Positions 36,946 to 49,451 of a stretch of DNA of 64,000 nucleotides are shown here, piece after piece (within the stretch, counting starts at the first letter, position 1; the number at the start of each line of letters is the position of its first letter). The DNA comes from Epiperipatus broadwayi (lineage: Eukaryota > Onychophora > Udeonychophora > Euonychophora > Peripatidae): the NCBI GenBank assembly GCA_028023455.1, contig JAQFVV010006200.1, forward strand, positions 8,854,521 through 8,918,520, written 5' to 3'. The position numbers and the translations under genes were made by a program. A model generated the notes under the pieces. That model saw only the letters and a list, made by a program, of their open reading frames with translations. It was not told the DNA's origin and made no database searches.

Positions 36946-36947
36946 AT

Positions 36948-36966
36948 TGGCGTCCCAAGTGTGGCC
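36948..36966 (+). promoter_or_regulatory. Primer-binding site
   Basis: TGGCGTCCCAAGTGTGG starts two bases after the 5' LTR, in the same layout as the gag-only element. Confidence 0.65.
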
Positions 36967-37529
36967 TTACCTCAGAGATTGACCCTGAGAAGGGGAATTG
37001 ATGCTGAAATTTCCTATCTTGAATAAACACGAGTGCCCTGAGAATGTTAAAAATAAATGAAGCCCGTAATATTTTTTCTGAAATCAGAATATATTGTTTG
37101 TATTATATAAAGTTATGAATTTTGTGTAAAAAGTGCTGCCAGTAAGAAAAAATTGCGCATATGTAAAGAGAAATACGAGGAATAAAAAGTAATAAATAAA
37201 ACGTAATAATAATTATAAATCATAATTTTTTTTAAAAAAAAAAGTCTTGTTAAATTAAAATCTAATCGTTCAACTTGCCTAAGTAATAGTTAAAGGTAGA
37301 AGAAATGAAACTTGGAAGGGAGGGGGCAGAAATTTAGCTGGTAGTAAGGAATCATCAGTCAACTTTTTTTTTATCATTATATTTGTAATTACTGTTTTGT
37401 CTTTTAAAAAAAAAAGTTTTGTCCTTTTGAAATTTCATATATAACAAATTTGTATAACGTAATTACTAACACTAAGTAAATTCTTTTTTTTTTTTAATGT
37501 TTTTTGTTTTTTGAGGAAGTTTACTGATA

Positions 37530-39641
37530 TGTAACGATATATAAATATGTCGTTACATTAATTTAAAATAAAAACTTAAAAGTTCGCAAATAAAAGTAAA
37601 AAACTAAACGCTAAAATTAAAACATTGTTAAACGTGTATACATTCGCACAGATGTTAAACTTTAAAAATATTTTTTTTTTCATAAACAAAAAAAAAAAGT
37701 ATTTGAATGTATTTTTTTTAAATAAAAAAATACAAGATTGAAATATAAAAATATTTTAATAAAAAAATAACGTAAGTTAAAATAAAAACAGGTATTAATT
37801 AATTCCTGTAATCTATAAAAGGAAATGATTGTTTATTAATTATCTAAAAGCTGTTTAATTAAAAAGTCAGATGGAAAGTTAGATAAGAGAAGAAAGAGAT
37901 TTTAGCTTGACAAATGGAAGCACTAAGCCTTGGCCCGGACCATAACGAAAAAACAGATTGGTGACGTTTTGTTGTTTGAATCCGTGTGGATAATATAAAA
38001 AGGAGAAATATTGAGTATTGGGCAGTTCCAGCTGTTTGTTTTGAGAGTGGTGATAGAGACGCAATATCACACACTCTCTCTCTATTTTAAAAAATGAACT
38101 GATTGTGATACCGAAAGGAACCAGCTAATGCTACCTCCGGAACATCTGACCGGGTTTCAAACAAGGACTCCGTGGAAAAACAAGAACCTGGACTCTTCTT
38201 CCGTAAGCTGTTAACAATGAACTTAAAAATTTTTTTAAATAATTAAGAACTTTCGTGAAAGCAATTTAAATGTTAAAATGGAGTTTCTATTTGACCTTTA
38301 AGTTTAAAATCAATTGATGTTTAATTTTATATGTTTGTTATTGATAAAAAAATCATTTCCATTTATTTTAATTGTATAAATTATTTATTGTTTAAATTTT
38401 AAATGTATGAAATTTAAGTTGTTTATAGACGCTTGCATGGATTCGTTTGCGGTTAATTATATTTTGGTTTTCATATTTGATCAAAATATATAGACATTCG
38501 ATAAATAATGATACCTTACGGTGAGTATCTAAAATGTATTTATTCGGATGTCTTTTAAGTTATTGGTGACAACGCAAGTATCTTATGGTGAATACTATTG
38601 GGTTACTTATAAGTTTCCCTCTGCGATTGTCGGTATCAATAATTTTGTATTTTGATCGTTTATGTTTATTTTGAAATGTTTTTGACCGTGGAATCTATGT
38701 AATCGATCTATACCCAACATTTTTAAACAAATCTGTGCGAACGTATATAAATGTTAAAATTAAGTCGGGCGCGAATGGCTATATAGTTTTGTAAAGTTGT
38801 ATTAAGGGAGGGTAATCTTAGGTTATTCATTTTGTAGTTGAATTGGTTCAATGGATTGGATATATTTGTGTAATTAGTAGATGTAGTATGAGATCCGCTA
38901 CGGGCAGGATTATAGATATACGCCACACACCCTCTGTTTGCCTATGGATGGGTTTGTAAGTCGGCAGAAGACCGCAGTCCATTCCTATGGAGTTTTTAGT
39001 TTATTGATCTACTTGCCCACAGATGTCACATTCCTGTTGGTGGAGAGTCAATGTCTTCTCTATTTCTACTTATTGTTCAGATGTACATTCCTGACAATAT
39101 AGTATTTTGTGTTGTCGTATCATGCTACATTGAATACATGAATGTATCAGATGGATTGGCGCCAGTTGATTGCGAAATTTGTTGCCTAAGGTTAAATCAG
39201 GGAAGAATATTTTCCTTTCAAATGCAGACCTATGTAGTCCATTCATACTCGACCCTCTAAATAAAATATTAAACATTATAGCAAGCTATTTTAAATGTAA
39301 AATTAAAAATTAAGATAAAAATCTAAATGTTAAACTTATTCCTCGAATTTAGAATGATTTTATATGTGCGTAAATAAATATTTTTCTGTGTTAATTTCTG
39401 GCAGTGGCTTTTATTATTTTATTCTTTTATATTTAAGATATAAAATTTATAGATTTTTATCTCTGCGTCTCCGCTGAGCTAGTGACAATGGGCTAACGAT
39501 CTAAATATGTAAATAAAGTGGAATCCTAACAGCGCGTATCTGCCTACTTTATAAATTTTTCTAGGCTCAAATGCCTAGATGGCGCCCTTTGGTAGTGCGG
39601 TGCGGTGCGATGCGATCTCCCACTTCGTTTGGATCGTTATA
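37530..39641 (+). repeat. 3' LTR (2.11 kb)
   Basis: Near-identical to 34832-36945, with small A-run length changes and a few substitutions. The TATA box is at about 37814. Confidence 0.85.
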
Positions 39642-39669
39642 ATATATATATAAAATAAATAAAATATCC

Positions 39670-39980
39670 GTTAATTAAAAACAATATTGTAATTATAATT
39701 GAAATAATATTTTTAACGGTTTACAAACAATTACAAACAATCTTTAAATCCGCAGAAGTACTTTCAGTTACTTACTTTCGGTTACTTTCTAACCTGCCTC
39801 AACTGCCATTAATGGCAGTTGAGGCAGGTTAGAAAGTAACCGAAAGTACTTCTGCGGATTTAAAGATTAGGCAGGTTAGAAAGTAACTGAAAGTACTTTT
39901 GCAGATTTAAAGATTGTTTGTAATTGTTTGTAAACTGTTAAAAATATTATTTCAATTATATATATATATATATATATAAA
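39670..39980. mobile_element. Foldback (MITE-like) element beside a TA repeat
   Basis: The left arm (about 39695-39800) contains GTTTACAAACAATTACAAAC, TTTAAATCCGCAGAAGTACT and AACCTGCCTCAACTGCCATT. The right arm repeats these inverted, with a second partial copy of the inner part (39868-39915). It is non-coding and ends in (TA)n at 39955-39980. Confidence 0.75.
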
Positions 39981-39989
39981 TTGAGTTTG

Positions 39990-42235
39990 TCAACATTTAT
40001 TAGTTAGTCAAAAAAAAATATCGATCATGCTTATACATAAAAGGTATATAGGTAAATACATTCACTAGAGTTATAAATCACCCTATCAAGTATGATCTGG
40101 GTATATAAAGAAATTTCATTGCTTTATGTTTAAATTTTTTTATGTAGTATTGTAATATGGCTATCAACAAAATTTTTGATCTATGTTAATGGAAACCTCT
40201 TGTTGATTCATTTATCATGTAACAGCATTTTTTTTTTTAAAATTTGTGTTCCACAACTGAGGGAATATGAAACAGTAAAATTCACTCTAGAAATCTTAGT
40301 TTCACCGTTTCTCATTCCTTACCTACACTTATAGACTTGTTTGAACCCCAATCTATTGTAATGTGAGTGCTGTGCTAACTAGCCGAGGTACACACATATG
40401 TGAGGTACTTATCATAGATGTATGATTATTATTAATATGTAAATTAATAATCCAACAGAAATAATAACATATTAATTGGTGTTATAATATAAAGTATGTT
40501 CATGAGTGTGTGTATATATAAAACTTAAGTCAAGAATGTTCATGTGTGTATATATATAAAATTTAAGTTAAGTATGCCATGGTTACACACATATTAAAAA
40601 TGTACAATTAAAAATAATATTATTTATTCTTATTTTCAATGTCCAATATCACATTTAAAACTTGTGATTAAAGATATATTCCATTCTTATTTAAATTTGC
40701 AGTTATATTTAAATCTGGTTATTTAAAGTAATATTAATTTGTTCTCATTTTAATCTTTAATATTAAATTTAAAACTTGTAATTAAAAATATTATTATTAT
40801 TATTTAAAATCAATAAAATATCATGCCACAGGTGAACAATAGGTTTCACTAATTAAACTTTGAAGGAATGTACTAATTGCTTAAGTACTTAGCCAGCAAA
40901 GATGAAAACAAGTATTCATTTTAAATATTTTAATCTTAAAATAGTAATATTTGTAACAAAAGTAAAATGGTAATCAGAAGATCAGAATATAAAATAAATT
41001 TAAATATGTTTACAATATTCTGTTACAGTCTTTAGATACTGAGAGAGAAAATAAATGCATTAGGCACATCAATAATATTTGGTCATTATTATACCACAGG
41101 GCAAATTAGATAAAAAATCAATTACACACTTAACTGGTATATATAGAGCAAGAATTTGAAAAAGTAAAAAAAAACTTAAACTTTAATTATTTTGAGAACT
41201 TCCAAGCCTGACGTTATGAAGATGAATAATGAAATGTCAGAGTAGAAGCAGGCAGGGAGCTATTTTCCTACTTGGAGAATGATTATCCTGTGACCCTATA
41301 CCACATTTATGATCTCCAATGTAAGAAGGATATGCCTTTGAACTACTATTGCTGCTGCTAATGAATAAAATTTTGCTGCTAAAACCAAATAAAATTCTGC
41401 TGCTGTTAATATCAACTTCATGATATCATAATAAATGAAAGCCAAATACCCAGTGAAACAGACTCTTGTAAACAGCTCATGATTAATAATACACTATAAA
41501 GTGCACTAGGACTCTCAAGCTGACCACATGAGATAAATGTTTATCCCAAGAGCTCTTGAATACTCTTTGCACTTTCTCTTTTTATTTCCATTATTATATA
41601 TTCTTTAGATTTTTTATCTAACTAACCTATTTTTTCTCAGCTATACTTTTACACTTGGGTAAACAATTTTAAATGTTTTATTAGATTATATGCTTTGTAT
41701 TTCTTCCATTATGATGATATGCCTATATAACCTTTGACCAAGTGAGTAAATTTCTTTCTCTTTAAGAATCAAATCACTTCATATTCATGCAGATTAATTA
41801 TGTAAATGGACACTATTTGCGCCAAATCTATTGCTGACTCACTAGCTCGAATGTTATATTCTCGAATAAATTTTTACCTAGTATACATATAATCTTTATG
41901 CCATTCTTAGTCATTTATTTATGCTAGTTTATACCAACATGTGCTCATTTGAATTAAAGATAACATGTGATGGTGTGTGCAAAATTATAATTATGAATAT
42001 ACTCTATACATGCATGACTGCATATAAAAATTTCTAGAATTCTTTCATCATGCATTCCCACCCTCACAGTTATTTTGCTATGATAATATTATATATAGCT
42101 TTGCAACTTATTTAATTTGAAGTAAGGAATATAAATATACTTCTTTAAAGTAAATACTTAGGAAAACAATAATCTTCATTATATAAGCTCATTTAAATTT
42201 ATAATTTAATATCTGTATATGTATGTTGCTGGTGC
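39990..42235. other. AT-rich non-coding stretch
   Basis: No gene, ribozyme or LTR pair was recognised. A short near-duplicate ATGTTCATG-GTGTGTATATATAAAA occurs at 40496-40522 and 40537-40561. Confidence 0.5.
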
Positions 42236-42237
42236 AT

Positions 42238-43268
42238 ATGCATAGAGTGTTTAGTCATATGCTTTGTTGATCCTCATCAGGGTATATATGGCCAAGCCAT
42301 CCCCTATTTCTTTGATTCACAGATCAGAGTGGACATGGAAGTCTCACCTGAGAATATAGACCTTAGTCATGCAGTCATGAAGTTCAACTGGACAAGACCA
42401 AACTCATGATGATGCTAAGGTGGTCAGCTTTCTTCAAATCTGCCAGTCTGCAATACCGTTTTCCATTCAATATGTATAAAATTTCCACCAGCACCACCAA
42501 TATCCTATTAATTTTGTACTTCTGCTACAATATTTTTCTATCCTTACATATGCCAATGTACAATGGTCTATGTTATTTTGATATTTTAATATAAACTTCA
42601 TTAACACTCCTTTAACACTTTAAGCAAACAATCTTTATTTATTTACAACAGTTTCGACTGTCCTAGCAGTCTTCTTCAAATCTTAAACTTTTCTAATAGA
42701 ATAAATAATTATATTCATGGTTATAAAATGATCGTATAATTATCATACACCTGTTATACCACAAAACACTTCCTTAATTAAAGCATGTTGTCATAACATT
42801 ATACTTTATACACTTATAGAGATTATATTAGTTAAATATTTTATTATAGTAAATATTAACCATCACCTTGTTGATGCCACTGCTTAATTAATGCAGACAA
42901 TGCATCATGTTTTGTATCTTTCATATATCTTTATTAAATCTTATATTAAATTGTACCTGTCATTAGTATTGTTTTATCCACATGATTCACACTATGTTAG
43001 CTCAGTCTCGTAGCAACACTTTATAGTAAATTAATCTTAGTGTTCTTTTCTTTGTACCACCTATAGAAAATCTGTTAGTGAACCTAGGGCATATTTTATT
43101 TAAGTTAGAGTCTTTTGTTTTTCCCTGACCCTTGGGACTAGAAGGAATATTAAGTATTAGTAGTATCAAAAGCATTGTTTGTGTAGCTTATGTTGTGGAG
43201 CACAGGCCATTAGGTTGGCTTCTTGGGAGACATTCCCACCCAGAGATGCTAAGTTTTATACATAATAT
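42238..43268. repeat. Interspersed repeat, family R copy 2
   Basis: Direct-orientation relative of 17401-18515. It differs by an insertion of about 90 bp (42595-42685) carrying a hammerhead-like sequence and ending in CAAATCTTAAA. Its left end on minus reads CCCTGATGAGGATCAAC. It has no coding potential. Confidence 0.7.
42640..42684 (-). ncRNA. Penelope-type hammerhead-like hairpin, solitary
   Basis: The minus strand reads GATTTGAAGAAGACTGCTAGG followed by ACAGTCGAAACTGTTGT. Stem II GACTG/CAGTC is perfect and GAAAC is intact, but the core is TTGAAGA where CTGAAGA is required. This is the same sequence type as the ends at 7.0-7.5 and 10.1 kb, here as an insertion into family R. Confidence 0.4.
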
Positions 43269-43274
43269 TATTTT

Positions 43275-44370
43275 TTATTATCATGTTAAAAGAGTTTGAA
43301 TTTTATCTGTTATCAAATAAACATTTTCGGTTTGATTTAAATTAAAATTGGTTTCTAGTTTATCAAATCATTCATACACTCATCCATTAATTTATTTGAC
43401 TGTGTACATGCGTACAACACAGCAATAGGGTTGGATGTACTTTAAGTCATTGGAGACCTATGTAGAAGTGAGATAGTTGCTACATAAGATGAATTCATCT
43501 CTGAAGAGAGACAAAGGTAACATTTACCCTGAATGTAAATACTGAGGCATAATAGAATCCAAAAGAGGGGTGATGTATGGATAAACTAGCCTAAATGTGT
43601 CAACTTAGAGCTAGCTCACTGGAGGTAGATACAATGATTGGTTAAGTACTTCATCACATCATTCACAGCATTCTACCCAAAAACTCTAGGTTTGACCATA
43701 GGTTTCCCTTCTTTTGATAGAAAACTTGGACCTTACAATATATATATATATACTTTTATTATGCAAAAATTCTAGATAATAATTTCAGCACTATTTGTCA
43801 TATTTAACATTTAATCCATATTACAATAATCTCTATTATTAAAGCATCTTGATTTAATAATTATTTTAAAATATTGTTTAAACTATTATAATATATTACA
43901 AATATAAAATACACAGAATTTACATTTTTAATTTTTTGTTAAATTAGAATGTTCCCTTGTATACTGAAATAAGATTAATTTAGATATTGTTTAGTTATGA
44001 AAAAGCTATTTGAATAATTATTCTTAAAGATATAAACCATTATTGTTTATAATAATTACACATTTTATTAAAAATAAAATCTTAACATTTTATTTTTAAT
44101 TCAATATTCAATCTATATATATATGATTGGTGATACTGTGACTAAATAATATATTGCAATTATATTTTTTTGAGTTTATTCTCATTGAGACAGTTATTTT
44201 GCAGGTTTGTATCAAGTGTAGATGTGTGCACAAGCTTACTGATTGTTTTAATTGGAGAGTTCATATTAGTATAAATATTTTTTTTAGGAATAATATTTTT
44301 AACCATTGTTGCATAAATGTGCAAGCATATAATATATATTCTAACCTGTACTATGTGTAGCTCCACTACA
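43275..44370. other. Unassigned sequence with possible LTR end at 43737
   Basis: GGACCTTACA abuts (AT)n at 43731-43738. Read on minus, this gives (AT)n then TGTAAGGTCC, like the other LTR starts in this window, but no matching second end was found. The opposite-strand 68-codon frames at 44154-44366 are not credible genes. Confidence 0.35.
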
Positions 44371-44375
44371 CGTCA

Positions 44376-44396
44376 TGCCAACCACGTTGGGGGCCA
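44376..44396 (-). promoter_or_regulatory. Primer-binding site after the 5 kb LTR
   Basis: On minus, TGGCCCCCAACGTGGTTGGC follows the LTR end by three bases. It resembles the TGGCGCCCAACGTGGGGC form common in Ty3-type elements. Only about 50 bp of interior remain before the sequence becomes unrecognisable. Confidence 0.6.
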
Positions 44397-44399
44397 TAA

Positions 44400-47300
44400 T
44401 CTAACCTTCTTCTCATGCATCCTCACTTCCAGATAATATATGATATAAAATAAAACGGGTTCTATCTCAGTTAATAATTAATAACTAAAATATTCAGCAT
44501 TAAAATTAAAATATTTCACTAGCTCAAATTTAAAATACGAATAAGGTTCAGTTTATAAAAATAAATTAAATAAATATTTAATATTTTCATGAGACTTGAA
44601 GTGAAAATACAGGTGACAAGATAGATTACATTGAGCCAATATCCCACAGGATACTACCTCAATGGCATAAGAACACTATCCCCCCTTTATTACTATTTCA
44701 AATAACAAACTCATAGTATTCTTACGACTTTAATAACTTCTACTCACTAAGATTAAACTAATAATTAAATCTTAATCTTCTATTTATAATAATCTAGCTC
44801 AATAAAATAATCTCAGGTTCATAAAGTTTATTCTAAGTTAATTTAAAAATACGGTAGTAAAATATGAGAAGGGATTTTATGTCATAATCTACTACACTGA
44901 AACTAATAATAATAAATAACAGTAATAATATTCTTCATTGTTTAACTAATTCTGTATATCTTTTCTTTTTACTATAATTTTATTACCATAATAAAATAAT
45001 GAAATAATATAATATGATCTTATATCTTCATGTAATGATATAATAAATACGTGGTAGCATTTTAATAATCTGACAAACAAAATATGTGTGGCAACTGATA
45101 GCATATAATTTAATATAATATTGTGATAACTGATTTATGACCAATAAAATAATGTAAGATTATGATTATTTAATTATAATGAATACCAATAAAATATTTA
45201 AAATTCTTAAAATAATTCTCTATTTATCTTTTTGTGCAAAATTATATATTTGTTTCAATTATTATGCATATATCGTGATTTCATGCAGCGATGTGGAGAA
45301 ATAAATAACTCGGACACAAAATTTTTGAAATAACAAAATTTAACAAAGTTTATTACTAACAACAAATAAATAAACAATTTATTTACACTATTTACAGTGG
45401 ATATCCTTAACTTTTTTACTTTACAGTTTGATCTACCGGGTTATAAAAAAAATAATTTATATTTCAATTATATCTTTATTTAGATTTAGGACAAAATTTA
45501 AAAAAAATGTTACTATTTGGTTTCTCATTATGGTTAACTTATTACAAATATATTTATCTACTTTATTAGCAACAGCATTTTATCCTTAATATTATTAAAC
45601 TATCTTATTTTAAAAAATTCATACTTAGAAAAACATTCTATAGAAAACAAAATTTTATAATGAGTATGGATTTCTCAAAATATTAAAAAAAATTTCATCT
45701 TGCAAAGTCAAAGATGTTACACAAAATATTATCCAAAATTCAGTACTAGATTTTAGTATTTATCACACAATGTTTACTAATCATAATATATTCTTCTTTA
45801 AGCCTTACTTTAGTATGATATAAGTGTAATCATCAATATATTTCTGTTAATCAATAAACAAAAAATATACTATGCATATTGTTTACATAATTTACTTTGT
45901 ACTATTGTATTTTAAAAATATGCAATACTTATTTTTCTCTTAAAAAAAATAATACTAAAGCATTTAAAATTATTATCACTTTAAAGAAAATATCTTTGTT
46001 TAGATACTTTATTTTAAAAAAGTTTATATTTCATTTCCGAAATAAAATTCAAAATATATTCTATGATTCTTTTCTTTCCTTAGGATACTTTGGATCTTCA
46101 ATTTTAAGTTATAACGTCCTATTCCTTCTAAGCAAATAAACCAATCTTATACAAAACGATAGCATAACCTAAGTTCTAAATTATTTATCATTTCTCTTAA
46201 ACATATCTTACTGAACGATGCAGTTACATGAAATAAAGATAGCGAAAACAGATGCATAGGATTAAGGAAGAAAGCTAGAGTATTACTCTTAACATATCTC
46301 AAAATCATGGCACAGTGCGAAGAGGTATGACATTTACCTGCCTAATATCCTCTAGTACAGGGACGATGTTAAAGCTATTTCTTCAGCTTTATTAGAACAT
46401 CAAATATTTAAAGAAATATAAACACTGTCCAAATAAAATGTGTATCAGTCATAGGGCTTTGTTAACTATGCTGATATTCACATAAAGACTAAATATTATT
46501 TCCATTCCTTATAACATCCTATTTCTTAAAACATCATCTTGGTTTCCTGTTCACTAAGTACTTCCAAGCCACTATCTCAACATTATTTCTCAAGATTTTC
46601 CACATCTTACATCGATAAATAACTATCTGCATTTACAAAACAATAAATAAAATTCATTAATAGTTAAACAATCTAGCTGTTCCACAAGAAAAGTCTGCTT
46701 ACTTCATTATTCTATATGTCTAATCATATACAATCTACTTAGACAATATTTGAATATCCAATAACATGAAAATTTTAAAAGAATCACATAATTATTTGTT
46801 ATGTTGGATTATATCACTAATAAAAAAAAAATTGTCGTATGCATATTTTCAAATCAATCCTATCTCATAATGTTTTTTAAAATGTTGTATGAAATGCGGT
46901 ACATATAAGTAAAAAAAACTTTTACACTTCATTCTTCCAATTTATGGATGATCTAAAGAAAACAAAAAAAATATACATTATAAATTATCAATAGTTATTA
47001 TTATTACCAATAACCTTTATCTAGTCATCGTGTTCAGTAGGCTTCCTTTATCCACTTGAGCATTGCAGATATAAAAAAAATTCACACCCATACACTTTAT
47101 ATTAAAATATTTTTAGCTAAATTATTAGATTGTTATATTATAAAATTTTAATATTAATAAATTAATGTTTTTATGTTTTTCCTAATCTTATATAAAAATT
47201 TAGATTTAAACTAGGTTAACAAAATAAAAGGAATCAAAACTATAATTACATATTTTCTTGACGATAGTTCCTGATAAGTCCAAAATGTTTATTATTTTCT

Positions 47301-49396
47301 CTAGAGTTTTTAAAAATGTTCTCCTCCAAGCGCGTTAAAGTTTAAAATAAAAATAATTATTAATCCATTTAGTAAAATTTATAGAAAATAATCCTTGGTT
47401 TTAGTATTTAGGATGATAATTATTAAATCATAATATTAATTAATCCCGTGAAGCTTCTTAATCTTCTCTACCAATATTCTCTGCATATCCGATGCATCAA
47501 TCCATCTAATTTAACTTTAAAAATATTCGATAAACTTTTAAGTACTATTTGTATTTCCATGGATCCATCTTTTATTCAACTATGTGTTCACTTTTTTATA
47601 TATGTTTCCTTCTTGATACATTTAAACTTTCGTTTGGTATTTTTATAAATCTCTTTTAAAATAAAAAAACTTCAAGTACTTTTGAACAAATCTTTTCTAA
47701 ATACATTTTAAATAATTCTAAGACCGGATATTTTAATATCAAAAACGCTTCTGTAACATATTCTCCTGGGTTCTTTCTTTAATTCTTGAAAATATTTTTT
47801 AAAAATGTTACCTTCAGAAAGGATATAACATTTTACTCCTTTGAATATAATATTATATAAAATAATTCATGAAATATAATTGTCTTATTACTATTTAAAA
47901 AATAAATCTTGGATAAGCTTATAAATAATACGTTTCAATACATTTTTTTTTTAGACTCCGTATAATGTCCGAGCTGTGGTTTTTTTTATGTACCAAAACA
48001 GTTCTCCGGTGAAATATTAATAAAGCTGTATCAATAAATATTTCAAATATTTTTTCAGTATTACAATTTATATCCATTTTATTTCGTAGTATATCCATTT
48101 TTTATTGCGAAGTTTAGGTTAAATTTTTAGATAAAATACGACTGGTAAGTACTTTAAAAAATTAGAAAATCATCTCCACGAAGTTTCTAAATATATAATT
48201 TTTTTCTAAACTTTCCTTTTGCAAAATACTTCTTTAAAATTATCAATTAGTTTTTGCAAAATAAACGATAAGAAAGTACCAAAAAAAATTGACTAAAATA
48301 AAAATTTTAAAAATACTATCTTTTTGATAGTTATAATTTACCTTTCTCCGGTTTCAATACATTATTAATCTCCCCTGATAACTTAGTTACGACGATATTT
48401 ATAGTCTGTAAGAATACCTATTCCTATTGGTTAATTCTTACTTTAGCTTGAGAACAAATTTACATATTTTTAGTTTATAGTAGAATTAAATTTCAAAATT
48501 AGAAATTATGACGTAATGAACTTAAAATATTATTTAAAATATTACTTTTAAATAAATTATTATTTTATTAAAACTATTTAAACATTTAAAATAACTTTTA
48601 AAATAACATTTAATAACTTATTCCATTTCTTAATATTCAATTTATCTATTTTTATTTAAATAAAATATTTAATTTTTATATTATGAATGTATTCATCTTT
48701 ATTACATCATTTAAACATGTTATACGATAGTTAACTTAATGTTTAATACTATTTACTTTTATGATAGGCAATAATTCTATCCAATTCTATAATATAACTT
48801 TTAAAATATTTTAAACTTTGTTATTAATTCAAACAAGCGTGTGTGTGAAAGTATGTAATATACAAGTCACATGATTAATAACTTTGACAGACGATTTTCA
48901 ATCTATTTCTCTGCCTAGATTTATAAAATTGATACACTTATTATATTATATAAAATAATTATAAAAAATTTGGAAGAACAATTTAGAAAATATAGAATTA
49001 GATATAATTTTCACCATCATAAAGTTTATTTTTAAAATATACTATATTAATTTTGACTATTTAAATATAATTATAAATTTAAACATAGCATTTATTAAAT
49101 TATCAGTTTTAAACTATTAAAATCGAATTTATTAAATATACTTTTAATATTTATAGCTGTGTTATTTAATATGGCCAGCTTTTACAACCATATGAAACAA
49201 TATTTTAAGCTTTACATAACTATTTTTAAATAATTCGCTATAATTTTATATACTACGTATTTGCTTTAGCTTCAAATTGTACTTTAAAGATATAATTGAC
49301 TTAATACAATTACCATATTAAAAGAACATATTCTAAATTTAAAATTTTTAGTAATTGACTGTTATGAACTATTACTGACCTATAGAAAAGGGCACA
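44400..49396 (-). mobile_element. Long terminal repeat of ~5.0 kb, inverted relative to 23106-28164
   Basis: Reverse complement of the 23.1-28.2 kb LTR over its whole length, with many substitutions and small indels (about 10% by eye). It starts on minus with TGTGCCCTTTTC next to (AT)n and ends AAGGTTAGA before the PBS. Because it keeps the PBS but has no interior or partner LTR, it is the 5' end of a truncated element. No open frame exceeds 80 codons. The two arms are 16 kb apart and could pair as a giant inverted repeat. Confidence 0.6.
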
Positions 49397-49451
49397 ATAT
49401 ATATATATATATAAATGTAAATGATATAAATTTAAATATATATATATATAT

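Larger units (their letters stand above)
34832..39641 (+). mobile_element. Non-coding LTR element with 2.1 kb near-identical LTRs (LARD-like)
   Basis: The LTRs at 34832-36945 and 37530-39641 flank only about 580 bp. They start TGTAACGATAT, end GGATCGTTATA (an imperfect inverted repeat of the start) and differ at only a handful of positions. ATAT is present on both sides (34828-34831, 39642-39645). The primer-binding site TGGCGTCCCAAGTGTGG begins at 36948. The interior has no protein. A purine tract GGAAGGGAGGGGGCAG lies near 37314-37331. It must depend on proteins from a related element; the ends resemble those of the adjacent gag-only element. It lies six bases beyond that element's LTR, in the same AT target. 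LTR identity implies very recent insertion. Confidence 0.85.

Noticed and set aside
42238-42300. CTGATGA-containing phrase on minus (copy 2 of family R) as a hammerhead
   Set aside because: No convincing stem II between the core and TAAAC, no UH site closing stem III, and copy 1 at 17.4 kb lacks the core.
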